A stretch of 13,461 nucleotides of DNA, from NCBI GenBank assembly GCA_021732545.1, contig JAKFUW010000018.1, positions 1 through 13,461 on the forward strand, read 5' to 3'. Positions 1 through 6,272 of this stretch are shown in pieces (position 1 is the first letter of the stretch; each line of letters begins with the position of its first letter). The notes below the pieces were generated by a model that saw nothing but the letters and a program-made list of their open reading frames with translations, was not told the DNA's origin and ran no database searches. The DNA comes from Alphaproteobacteria bacterium (GTDB lineage: Bacteria > Pseudomonadota > Alphaproteobacteria > Rickettsiales > UBA3002). Made by a program: the position numbers and the translations under genes.

Positions 1-112
1 GCCTCGTGAGATTGCTTCGTTCGCGATGCTCTCTCGCAAAAGCGGTTACTTTACGAGTGATCTTTTGCAATATCTGCTTCTCAAACGAATCAGAATGTGT
101 AGATTGCAGGCT

Positions 113-1759
113 ATGACAGCATTTCCCGAGCCGATGATCGATAGCAGTGTTTCACATGACGCAATGGCCAATGCCATTCGAGCACTGAGTATGGACGCGG
201 TGCAGCGCGCCAATTCTGGCCATCCTGGCATGCCGATGGGCATGGCCGATGTGGCGACGGTGTTGTTCAATGACATTTTAAAATACAATCCCAAACACCC
301 GGCTTGGCCTGATCGTGATCGCTTTGTGCTCTCAGCGGGTCATGGGTCGATGCTGCTTTATGCACTGCTGCATCTGACGGGTTACGAGGACATGACGATG
401 GATGAGCTCAAACGCTTTCGTCAGTGGGGTGCAAAAACCGCAGGGCACCCGGAATATGGCCATGCTGCCGGCATTGAAACCACTACGGGGCCGCTGGGCC
501 AAGGGCTTGCCAATGCGGTGGGCATGGCGCTGGCCGAACGGATGATGGCGGCGGAATTTGGGCCTGAGTTGGTCAATCACCACACCTATGTGATTGCGGG
601 CGATGGCTGCCTGATGGAAGGCATTTCGCAAGAGGCCATTTCGCTCGCAGGGCATTTGAAGCTCAATAAACTCGTGGTGCTTTTTGATGATAATTCCATC
701 TCGATTGATGGGCCAACGAGCCTGACGGTTTCGGAAGATACGCTGGGGCGCTTTGAATCGTGCGGGTGGAATGCGTTGCGTATCAATGGCCATGATTCGG
801 TAGCGATTGCGCAAGCGCTTTATGCTGCGAAAGTATCCGATAAACCCACCCTCATTGCCTGCAAAACCACCATCGCCAAAGGGGCACCCACCAAGGCTGG
901 AACCTCCGCCAGCCATGGATCGCCGTTAGGTGATGCCGAAATTGCAGGCGCACGCGAAACGCTCGGATGGTCGTCGGTACCGTTTGAAATACCTGCTGAT
1001 ATTATGACCGCGTGGCGCGAAGCGGGAACGCGCAGCAACGCAGAATATCATGCGTGGAGCAAACGCTTTGATGCGAGCGACAAGGCGGATGATTTTGCAT
1101 CGCGCGTGGCAGGCGAGTTGCCCGAGGCTTACGTGGCGGCGATGGCTGCGTTTAAGCAAAAGCTGATTGCGCAAGCTCCTAAGCAAGCAACCCGTCAATC
1201 GTCGCAATTGGTGCTCGATGTGTTGGCGCCAGCCGTGCCTGCGTTGCTAGGTGGTTCAGCGGATCTGACCGGATCGAACAATACCAAAGCGGTGGGGATG
1301 GACGCGGTAAAATATCCGCGCTATGATGGCAAATATATCTATTACGGCGTGCGCGAACATGGCATGGCCGCCATGATGAACGGCATCGCGCTGCATGGCG
1401 GCTATATACCCTATGGTGGCACGTTTTTAGTATTCACCGATTATTGCCGAGGTGCCATTCGCTTATCCGCACTCATGCAGCAACGCGTGATTTATGTGAT
1501 GACGCATGATTCGATTGGCTTGGGCGAAGATGGCCCAACGCACCAGCCGGTCGAGCATCTGGCGAGCCTTCGCGCGATCCCGAACCTCAATGTGTTTCGC
1601 CCATGCGATGCCACGGAAACCGCAGAATGTTGGGAACTGGCATTGAGCCTGAAAGACACGCCGAGCATTCTGGCACTGTCACGCCAAGCCGTGCCGCATT
1701 TGCGTCGTGAATTTTCGGCGGAGAACCAATCGGCCAAGGGTGCGTATATCATTTACTAG
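113..1759 (+). CDS. tkt: Transketolase, catalytic domains 1 and 2, interrupted by an in-frame TAG
   Basis: Thiamine-diphosphate enzyme of the non-oxidative pentose phosphate pathway that moves two-carbon units between sugar phosphates; cytoplasmic. Seen: SGHPGMPMG (His37), the TPP/Mg motif GDG at 163-165 with Asn194, GGSADLTGSN at 380-389, the catalytic Glu415 in REHGM, and DSIGLGEDGPTHQP at 466-479. The TPP-binding and pyrimidine domains are complete. Reading stops at codon 549 (TAG 1757-1759), just where the C-terminal domain should begin. That domain follows in the same frame after a palindromic repeat. Start: ATG 113 is chosen because family members begin shortly before the conserved SHxxMANAIRALSMDAVQ segment; the frame is open back to an ATG at 26, but those 29 residues look non-coding. 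The Shine-Dalgarno site is weak (gcagg). Removing 32 inserted codons would restore a normal 663-residue enzyme. Identity is near certain; whether the cell makes a functional protein is open. Confidence 0.9.
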   Translation: MTAFPEPMIDSSVSHDAMANAIRALSMDAVQRANSGHPGMPMGMADVATVLFNDILKYNPKHPAWPDRDRFVLSAGHGSMLLYALLHLTGYEDMTMDELKRFRQWGAKTAGHPEYGHAAGIETTTGPLGQGLANAVGMALAERMMAAEFGPELVNHHTYVIAGDGCLMEGISQEAISLAGHLKLNKLVVLFDDNSISIDGPTSLTVSEDTLGRFESCGWNALRINGHDSVAIAQALYAAKVSDKPTLIACKTTIAKGAPTKAGTSASHGSPLGDAEIAGARETLGWSSVPFEIPADIMTAWREAGTRSNAEYHAWSKRFDASDKADDFASRVAGELPEAYVAAMAAFKQKLIAQAPKQATRQSSQLVLDVLAPAVPALLGGSADLTGSNNTKAVGMDAVKYPRYDGKYIYYGVREHGMAAMMNGIALHGGYIPYGGTFLVFTDYCRGAIRLSALMQQRVIYVMTHDSIGLGEDGPTHQPVEHLASLRAIPNLNVFRPCDATETAECWELALSLKDTPSILALSRQAVPHLRREFSAENQSAKGAYIIY

Positions 1760-1852
1760 TCATCCCGAGGCGCGGCGCTTGCAACTGCAAGCGACGTGAG
1801 CGCGGGATCTCGTGCAGATGCTGCGCTAGCACTTCGTGCTCCGCAGCATGAC
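1759..1852. repeat. Two-hairpin palindromic element inserted in frame in tkt
   Basis: A 94-bp unit starts GTCATCCCG and ends GCAGCATGAC, so GTCA/TGAC ends are inverted. Hairpin 1: CCCG and CGGG enclose the perfect inner stem CGCTTGC-aact-GCAAGCG. Hairpin 2: ATGCTGCG pairs with CGCAGCAT and encloses AGCAC-ttc-GTGCT. With two preceding bases it adds exactly 96 bp (32 codons) between recognisable transketolase residues, so the frame is kept, but the first G of the unit completes a TAG stop. A relative with the same ends and layout lies at 9985-10052. In-frame palindromes in genes are known from Rickettsia palindromic elements; membership of a named family is not claimed. Confidence 0.85.
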
Positions 1853-2200
1853 GAAGTGGTACTCATCGGCACCGGCACCGAAGTGTCGTTATGTGTGGAG
1901 GCCGCTGAGGCTTTGGCCAAAGACGGCATCAACGTGCGCGTGGTATCCATGCCATGTTGGGAGCTGTTTGCGCAGCAACCGTTAGCCTATCAGCACGCCG
2001 TGTTGGGCGATGAGAATGTGCTGAAAGTCGCGTGCGAAGCGGCGCTTGGTTTTGGTTGGGAACGCTGGATTGGACGCCACGGCATCTTCATCGGCATGGA
2101 TGGTTTTGGTGCATCCGCACCCGCTCCCGAACTTTATGAGCATTTTGGCATTACGGCACACGCGATGGTGGACGCGGTGAAAGCAAAAATTAGCCTTTAA
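1796..2200 (+). CDS. tkt: Transketolase C-terminal domain, cut off from the catalytic part by the TAG
   Basis: This is the third (C-terminal) domain of transketolase, in the same frame as the upstream part. From about 1853 it reads as normal family sequence: EVVLIGTGTEVSLCVEAAEAL, then VRVVSMPCWELF, then GIFIGMDGFGASAPAPELYEHFGIT, with a TAA stop at 2198-2200. The codons before 1853 belong to the inserted palindrome. The only near start is GTG 1796, inside the element, without a convincing Shine-Dalgarno site, so independent translation is doubtful. It might be reached by readthrough or reinitiation, or not be made at all. The domain is still open and family-like, so the interruption is recent, tolerated, or a sequencing or assembly error. 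The start coordinate is the least certain part of this entry. Confidence 0.7.
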   Translation: MSAGSRADAALALRAPQHDEVVLIGTGTEVSLCVEAAEALAKDGINVRVVSMPCWELFAQQPLAYQHAVLGDENVLKVACEAALGFGWERWIGRHGIFIGMDGFGASAPAPELYEHFGITAHAMVDAVKAKISL

Positions 2201-2242
2201 ATTAAAAAACCGCCTGCAGGCTTGTTATCGCTGCAGACGGTT
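2201..2242 (-). terminator. Intrinsic terminator of the leftward PemK-like gene, perhaps also serving tkt
   Basis: The stem AACCGcCTGCAG (2208-2219) pairs with CTGCAGaCGGTT (2231-2242) with one mismatch and an 11-nt loop. Read leftward, the stem is followed by a run of six T and then AATTT, the classic rho-independent layout, downstream of the gene at 2328-2726. Read rightward after the tkt stop, the hairpin has an A-run before it but no T-run after it, so it would be a weaker terminator in that direction. Confidence 0.7.
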
Positions 2243-2327
2243 ACCATTAAGGATTTCAAGCCCGATGCAAAAGCAGAGCGGGAACACAAAAATGGTGCCA
2301 TAAAATGCGGCTGTAGGCAAGTTAATT

Positions 2328-2726
2328 TCAATAAGTCAGATAAGCAGTGACCGCCTGAAGCACACCTTTCAATTCTTCTGGGTTCAGGTTGCGTGTATAA
2401 TATTTGCGTTTGCCTTCATGGTCACGCTGATGAAAGCGATCCAAGCGATCAAACGACACGGTGTAAAGCATATCGCATTTTGCCCACATATCGGAATCTG
2501 GCCATGTGGGGCCAAGTGGCGAACCCAGTTGGATGTGATGGTGATACGCTAAAACAGGAGTGGGTGCCGTGGTGCTTAAGGGGACAACGATGCATAAGCC
2601 AGTGCGATGTCTGAGTCTGGGTGATATCACAACGACAGGACGCTTTTTTACCATTTCTGGTGCACGTAATCCTGTAAAATCACAGAGTAAAATAGTTCCT
2701 GATTCGGGATGAAAATTAATGGTCAT
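2328..2726 (-). CDS. PemK/MazF-family toxin-like protein, apparently without an antitoxin partner
   Basis: A 132-residue protein with the MazF/PemK beta-barrel signature. GTILLCDF at 10-17 matches the usual GxIxxxxF opening, KKRPVVVIS at 27-35 holds the conserved Arg29-Pro30, and IVVPLSTTAP at 46-55 matches the family VVPLTT strand. The family consists mostly of mRNA-cleaving endoribonuclease toxins of type II toxin-antitoxin systems. A long C-terminal half (MWAKCDMLYTVSFDRLDRF, then GKRKYYTRNL) resembles a widespread proteobacterial PemK-like subgroup. The start MTINFHPESG fits that subgroup; no clear Shine-Dalgarno site is seen. No antitoxin ORF lies directly up- or downstream: the upstream side is the gap promoter region and the downstream side is tkt. 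Family assignment is good; toxin activity is inferred. Confidence 0.8.
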   Translation of the reverse strand: MTINFHPESGTILLCDFTGLRAPEMVKKRPVVVISPRLRHRTGLCIVVPLSTTAPTPVLAYHHHIQLGSPLGPTWPDSDMWAKCDMLYTVSFDRLDRFHQRDHEGKRKYYTRNLNPEELKGVLQAVTAYLTY

Positions 2727-2778
2727 ATCACAAAATCACTAACAGAAGCGGTTTGTGATGAAAAGGTAAAAGGAATGC

Positions 2779-2807
2779 TTTACGCAGGTGTTTCTTGTTA
2801 TTATAAC
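2779..2807 (+). promoter_or_regulatory. Sigma70-type promoter of gap, predicting a leaderless mRNA
   Basis: The -35 TTTACG (2779-2784), a 17-bp spacer and the -10 TATAAC (2802-2807; 5 of 6 consensus) stand directly before gap. The -10 ends 7 nt before the ATG at 2815, so transcription should start at or within a base or two of the start codon. No Shine-Dalgarno site lies in this interval, consistent with leaderless translation. Confidence 0.6.
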
Positions 2808-2814
2808 TCCCCTT

Positions 2815-3822
2815 ATGACCATCAAAATCGGGATCAACGGATTAGGGCGCATCGGGCGCTGCGTGCTGCGCGCTATCGTGGAACATGGCTATGACGATAT
2901 CGAAGTGGTGGCGGTCAATGGCCCTGCGGAAACGAGCATGCACAAGCATCTGCTCGCCTATGATTCGGTGCATGGGCGCTTTGCTGGAAATATTATCTAT
3001 GACGAAAAAGCCGACACGCTCGATATGGGGCGCGGGCGCTTTAAAGTGGTGCACACGCGCGATGCCAAAGACATCAACTGGAAGCGGCTGGGCGTGGATG
3101 TAGTGCTGGAATGTACCGGCAAATATGTGAGCGCGAAAGACTGCCAGATTCATTTACAGCAAGGCGCTAAAAAAGTGCTGATTTCGGCACCTGCTAAAGA
3201 TGAATGCCCGACTTTTGTGTATGGCGTGAATCATGGTGAATTAGAGAGCTGGCACGATATTATTTCAGTGGGTTCTTGCACCACCAATGCGCTGGCTCCC
3301 GTGGCGAAAGTGTTGCACGATGCGTTCACCATTCAGTCTGGTTATATGACTACAGTACATGCCTATACGGGCGATCAGAATCTGGTCGATGGCTCGCATG
3401 CCGATCTGCGCCGCGCGCGTGCGGCTGGCGTGTCGATGATCCCGACCAAAACGGGCGCGGCCAAGGCGCTTGGGTTGGTGATTCCTGATCTGGCGGGCAA
3501 GCTCAATGGCAGCGCGATTCGGGTGCCCACCGCCAATGTTTCGATGGTCGATTTAACCGTGCTGGTGAAAGAACCCGTGGTCGCCGATGTGGTGAATGCT
3601 GCATTATCAAATGCAGCGGGCGGCGTACTTAAAGGCGTGCTGGCGGTGTGCGACGAACAATTGGTTTCCATTGATTATGCGCATCGCGCGGAAAGCTCCA
3701 TTGCTGACCTCACTCAGACCAAAGTCGTCGGCACCAACCTTGTGCATGTGGCCGCATGGTACGACAATGAATGGGGATTCAGTTGCCGCATGCTCGATAT
3801 GGCAAGATTAGTTGCGGGTTAA
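2815..3822 (+). CDS. gap: Glyceraldehyde-3-phosphate dehydrogenase, phosphorylating
   Basis: Converts glyceraldehyde 3-phosphate, phosphate and NAD(P)+ to 1,3-bisphosphoglycerate, the substrate of the pgk product encoded further on. The protein has 335 residues, normal for the family. Seen: the Rossmann motif INGLGRIGR at 7-15, the catalytic SVGSCTTN with Cys155, the partner His182 in TTVHAYTGDQ, the phosphate site region TGAAKALG at 213-220, and AAWYDNEWG at 313-321. The first strand ends AVNGPAE: the residue after Asn35 is Gly, where NAD-specific enzymes usually have Asp, so cofactor preference may be relaxed. ATG 2815 (MTIKIGINGLG) matches the family start; an upstream GTG at 2788 in the same frame lies between the promoter boxes and is rejected. 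The gene ends 6 bp from the stop of a facing leftward gene, with no terminator hairpin between. Confidence 0.97.
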   Translation: MTIKIGINGLGRIGRCVLRAIVEHGYDDIEVVAVNGPAETSMHKHLLAYDSVHGRFAGNIIYDEKADTLDMGRGRFKVVHTRDAKDINWKRLGVDVVLECTGKYVSAKDCQIHLQQGAKKVLISAPAKDECPTFVYGVNHGELESWHDIISVGSCTTNALAPVAKVLHDAFTIQSGYMTTVHAYTGDQNLVDGSHADLRRARAAGVSMIPTKTGAAKALGLVIPDLAGKLNGSAIRVPTANVSMVDLTVLVKEPVVADVVNAALSNAAGGVLKGVLAVCDEQLVSIDYAHRAESSIADLTQTKVVGTNLVHVAAWYDNEWGFSCRMLDMARLVAG

Positions 3823-3828
3823 AAACGA

Positions 3829-4395
3829 TTAGAGATTTCTGCCGCTAGGTGTGCTTGGTGCGTTAACACCTTTGCCTGAATTGCCATCAGTTACATCTGC
3901 TTCTTTACTACCTCTCTCATTCAAATCTCTTCTAATAGATTCAAGTTGCTCACGAGATTTGCCAGTCAATGTTTTTAATGATTGGAGCCGTTCGCCAGAT
4001 TCGCTTTGCTGCCTATCAAACGCTTCTTCAACTCCTCTTCGAGACATATCTTCCACATTGGTATAATGGTTCAAACTATGCATCAATTCATATTCTGAAT
4101 GCGCTTTATTATTTTCAGCGGCATAGTTCGTTCCCAACAAGCGATCACTAAGCCCGTTAATCATACCAGAGATGAGGCTAGGTTGGCTTGGTTCTTGTAG
4201 CTGGGGAAACGGCAAACCAAAGGCTTTTTTATTTACCATGTCTATAGTTAATTTATACAATTCGGCGACTCTATCAGGATCCACACCTGAGCTTTGTTTC
4301 TGCATCTCTTCCAGCGATAGAAATTTAAAACTATTTGCACGTATAAATTCTTCTCGTGCTGCAGCAGTGCGTGCAGAATCTCTAGGTTTGCTCAT
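3829..4395 (-). CDS. Unknown 188-residue hydrophilic protein
   Basis: I do not recognise a family. It is supported as a real gene by a strong Shine-Dalgarno site (gaggag, 8 nt before the ATG) and a long frame that looks AT-richer than neighbouring core genes. The protein is soluble-looking, without signal peptide or membrane segment, and rich in charged and polar residues. The middle (GLPFPQLQEPSQPSL, about 60-74) is Pro-rich. The part from about 115 to 155 is highly charged, with Glu, Arg, Gln and Ser that could form helix. The last 25 residues are Gly/Ser/Asn/Pro-rich and probably disordered. It converges on gap with only 6 bp between stops. The base composition and position suggest insertion into the glycolytic cluster. 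Function unknown; a lineage-specific or secreted protein is possible but unproven. Confidence 0.75.
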   Translation of the reverse strand: MSKPRDSARTAAAREEFIRANSFKFLSLEEMQKQSSGVDPDRVAELYKLTIDMVNKKAFGLPFPQLQEPSQPSLISGMINGLSDRLLGTNYAAENNKAHSEYELMHSLNHYTNVEDMSRRGVEEAFDRQQSESGERLQSLKTLTGKSREQLESIRRDLNERGSKEADVTDGNSGKGVNAPSTPSGRNL

Positions 4396-4508
4396 AATTG
4401 TAACTCCTCAAATATCTAAAATTAACCCTATAAAGGCATAATAAACATAATTTATTAACAAACAATTAATTTTTTGACCGATATATGACGCGAGGGGGCG
4501 CCGGTGGA

Positions 4509-4808
4509 CTAAACTCGTTTATCCGATTCGATAAAGGCGCGTAGCACGGCATTCATCTGGCGCTGATAGCCTTTTCCTTGTTTGCGGAAATAGTCCAAAA
4601 TTTCTTTGTCCAGTCGCAGACTGATCATCTCTTTTTGCGAAGGTTTCAGCAGCCGAACATTCGCCCAAAAGCGCGAATCCAATTCGGGGATGTCACCATA
4701 ATCGATGGTATCATCTTTCAATGCATCGAGTTTTTTTAAGGTCGCTTTGGTTGCCTTGGGCGGTGCTTTGGTATCAAGCACAAAGTGCGTAGTATTTTTT
4801 TTGCTCAC
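4509..4808 (-). CDS. brnA: BrnA-family antitoxin-like protein, without an adjacent BrnT
   Basis: A 99-residue protein whose C-terminal 65 residues match BrnA antitoxins: DYGDIPELDSRFWANVRLLKP, then ISLRLDKEILDYFRKQGKGYQ, then RQMNAVLRAFIES. This is a ribbon-helix-helix DNA-binding fold that neutralises the RNase toxin BrnT and represses its own operon. The N-terminus is Lys/Thr-rich and variable. The start is GTG 4808, preceded by aggaaagga about 7 nt upstream. BrnT normally lies just upstream of brnA, but the 137 bp upstream here hold only a repeat and the pgk leader, so this is an orphan or solo regulator. A PemK-like toxin lies about 1.8 kb further along on the same strand; any pairing is speculative. 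Confidence 0.8.
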   Translation of the reverse strand: MSKKNTTHFVLDTKAPPKATKATLKKLDALKDDTIDYGDIPELDSRFWANVRLLKPSQKEMISLRLDKEILDYFRKQGKGYQRQMNAVLRAFIESDKRV

Positions 4809-4850
4809 GGTTGTTTCCTTTCCTGGCTGAAACCAGTTTATATTGATTTA

Positions 4851-4860
4851 TGTATATACA
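4851..4860. promoter_or_regulatory. Candidate operator palindrome between brnA and pgk
   Basis: TGTATATACA is a perfect 10-bp palindrome in the AT-rich stretch between the divergent brnA and pgk genes, about 43 bp upstream of the brnA start. Ribbon-helix-helix antitoxins bind short palindromes at their own promoters, so autorepression by BrnA is a reasonable guess. Short AT-rich palindromes also arise by chance. Confidence 0.3.
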
Positions 4861-4882
4861 AGTAGCAATATAGAAAGTCACC

Positions 4883-4941
4883 AGTTGCCAGTTGCCAGTT
4901 AAGGGGATAATCTCGCAACTCGCAACTCGTAACTGGCAACT
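4883..4941. repeat. Heptamer inverted-repeat element just before pgk
   Basis: The left arm at 4883-4900 is two and a half heptamers (AGTTGCCAGTTGCCAGTT). The right arm at 4914-4941 is their inverted form with variants (CGCAACT, CGCAACT, CGTAACT, GGCAACT). The outer 18 bases of each arm can pair with two mismatches around a short core (aaggggataatctcg plus one heptamer). The element ends 4 nt before the pgk ATG, so it occupies the place of a ribosome-binding site. A longer member of the same family covers the pgk 3' end at 6142-6266. Confidence 0.8.
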
Positions 4942-4945
4942 AACT

Positions 4946-6187
4946 ATGCACCTACCATCCCTCGATTCCATTGATGTATCTGGCAAAACCGTGTTGGTGC
5001 GGCTGGATTTAAACCTGCCGATGCAAGCGGGCCGCGTGACGGATGATTCACGGCTCAAACGCGTGTTGCCCACGCTGCAGCAGCTGATTGCCAGCCACGC
5101 CAAAGTGGTGATTTTATCGCATTTTGGCAGGCCGGGTGGCCGCGTGGATCTATCGCAATCGCTGGCACCACTCGTGAATGTGTTGAGCGAAGCGCTGTGG
5201 GATCGCCCCGTTGGGTTCTCGCCCGATTGTGTAGGCTTAACCGCCAAGCTCGCGGTGGAAAACGCCAAGCCAGGCGATGTGGTGCTGATGGAAAATCTGC
5301 GTTTTCACAGCCAAGAAGAAGCGGGCGATGCCGACTTTGCAGCCCAACTGGCGAGCCTTGGGGATGTGTTTGTGAATGACGCATTCTCATGCAGCCACCG
5401 CGCTCATGCGTCGATTGTGGGCATCAATCCGCATCTGCCAAGCGTGGCTGGCGTGCTGATGCAGCAAGAAGTTTCGGCGCTGTCATCGGTGTTGTCTAAC
5501 CCCAATCGTCCATTGGCTGCGGTGGTGGGTGGATCGAAAGTATCGAGCAAGCTGGAGCTGCTTGAAAATTTAGTGAGCAAAGTTGATAAGCTGATCATTG
5601 GCGGCGCGATGGCGCATAGTTTTTTACATGCGCAAGGTTATATGGTTGGTAAATCACTGTGTGAATATGAGATGAAAAACACTGCACGTCGTATCATAGA
5701 CGTTGCACAGAAATCTGGATGCGAGCTGGTGTTGCCCACCGATGCGGTGGTGGCGCGCTCCTTAAAAAAACAATCGGCGTGCGAAGTGGTGCCAGTGAGT
5801 GCTATCCCGGGTGACGCGATGATTTTGGATATGGGCCCCATGAGTATTTTGCAAGTATCGCAGCATTTGATGGCGAGCAAAAGCGTGGTGTGGAATGGCC
5901 CTGTGGGCGCGTTTGAAACCAGCCCGTTTGATGCCAGCACGATTACGCTTGCGCGGTTGGTTGCGGGGCTCACCCGCGCAGGTGTGGTGCACAGCGTGGC
6001 AGGCGGCGGCGATACCGTGTCGGCGCTCAGCCATGCAGGGTTGGCGCTTGAATTTTCGTATCTCTCCACCGCGGGTGGTGCGTTTTTGGAATGGCTGGAA
6101 GGCAAGGAACTGCCGGGCGTGGCCGCGTTGATGGCGAAGAAAGTTGCCAGTTGCGAGTTGCCAGTTGCAAGTGCAGCCAGTAACTAG
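4946..6187 (+). CDS. pgk: Phosphoglycerate kinase with a repeat-derived C-terminal tail
   Basis: Transfers phosphate from 1,3-bisphosphoglycerate to ADP, following the gap reaction; cytoplasmic monomer. Seen: RLDLNLP at 19-25 and SHFGRPGG at 58-65 (substrate basic patch), MENLRFHSQEE at 115-125, FVNDAFSCSHRAHAS at 142-156, VVGGSKVSSKLELL at 193-206, IIGGAMAHSFL at 217-227, the nucleotide site LDMGP at 294-298, VVWNGPVGAFE at 314-324, and AGGGDTVSAL at 352-361. Family sequence ends near GVAALMAKK at residue 399. The last 14 residues (VASCELPVASAASN) and the TAG stop are encoded by the heptamer element, giving 413 residues instead of about 400. ATG 4946 is preferred over an in-frame TTG at 4892, which would translate the upstream repeat. 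There is no Shine-Dalgarno site: a hairpin repeat ends 4 nt before the start. Confidence 0.96.
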   Translation: MHLPSLDSIDVSGKTVLVRLDLNLPMQAGRVTDDSRLKRVLPTLQQLIASHAKVVILSHFGRPGGRVDLSQSLAPLVNVLSEALWDRPVGFSPDCVGLTAKLAVENAKPGDVVLMENLRFHSQEEAGDADFAAQLASLGDVFVNDAFSCSHRAHASIVGINPHLPSVAGVLMQQEVSALSSVLSNPNRPLAAVVGGSKVSSKLELLENLVSKVDKLIIGGAMAHSFLHAQGYMVGKSLCEYEMKNTARRIIDVAQKSGCELVLPTDAVVARSLKKQSACEVVPVSAIPGDAMILDMGPMSILQVSQHLMASKSVVWNGPVGAFETSPFDASTITLARLVAGLTRAGVVHSVAGGGDTVSALSHAGLALEFSYLSTAGGAFLEWLEGKELPGVAALMAKKVASCELPVASAASN

Positions 6188-6266
6188 CCAATTAGCTCAA
6201 TATTTTCGCGTTTGCTTGCAAAAGCACCTTAACATACTCGCAACTGGTAACTCGCAACTGGCAACT
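6142..6266. repeat. Heptamer inverted-repeat element overlapping the pgk 3' end
   Basis: A 125-bp element. The left arm at 6142-6168 has AGTTGCC, AGTTGCG, AGTTGCC, AGTTGC units. The right arm at 6239-6266 is its reverse complement with a single change (GGTAACT for GGCAACT). The roughly 70-bp core is AT-richer and holds a small palindrome, TTTGC-tt-GCAAA. The left arm is translated as the pgk C-terminus; the right arm ends 6 nt before the start of the next gene. The near-perfect terminal inverted arms suggest a non-autonomous mobile or recombinogenic repeat. The unit type and arm orientation match the element at 4883-4941, which has a shorter core. Confidence 0.85.
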
Positions 6267-6272
6267 TTACAT

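Noticed and set aside
7..42. Fragment of a further palindromic repeat at the left edge (attgcttcg ... ctcgcaa)
   Set aside because: It resembles common intergenic repeats, but the copy is degenerate, lies at the window edge and has no partner here.
26..112. Upstream 29-residue extension of transketolase from ATG 26
   Set aside because: The residues do not resemble transketolase N-termini, and family likeness starts shortly after ATG 113.
332..916. 194-codon leftward open frame opposite tkt, and similar long frames opposite pgk, the aldolase, suhB and cheB genes
   Set aside because: These are shadow frames of GC-biased coding DNA with low-complexity translations rich in Arg, His and Cys and no family motifs.
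1757..1759. Reassignment of TAG as a sense codon
   Set aside because: pgk ends in TAG at the expected place apart from the repeat tail, and no other gene here has an internal TAG, so one case inside a repeat does not support a changed code.
2788..2814. GTG start for gap nine codons upstream
   Set aside because: It lies between the -35 and -10 boxes and adds residues not typical of the family; ATG 2815 matches the usual N-terminus.
4883..4941. CRISPR array from the repeated heptamers
   Set aside because: Units are 7 bp, contiguous and inverted around a core, with no spacers of constant length and no cas genes.
4892..4945. N-terminal extension of pgk from TTG 4892
   Set aside because: It would translate the heptamer repeat and has no ribosome-binding site; kept only as an alternative in the findings.
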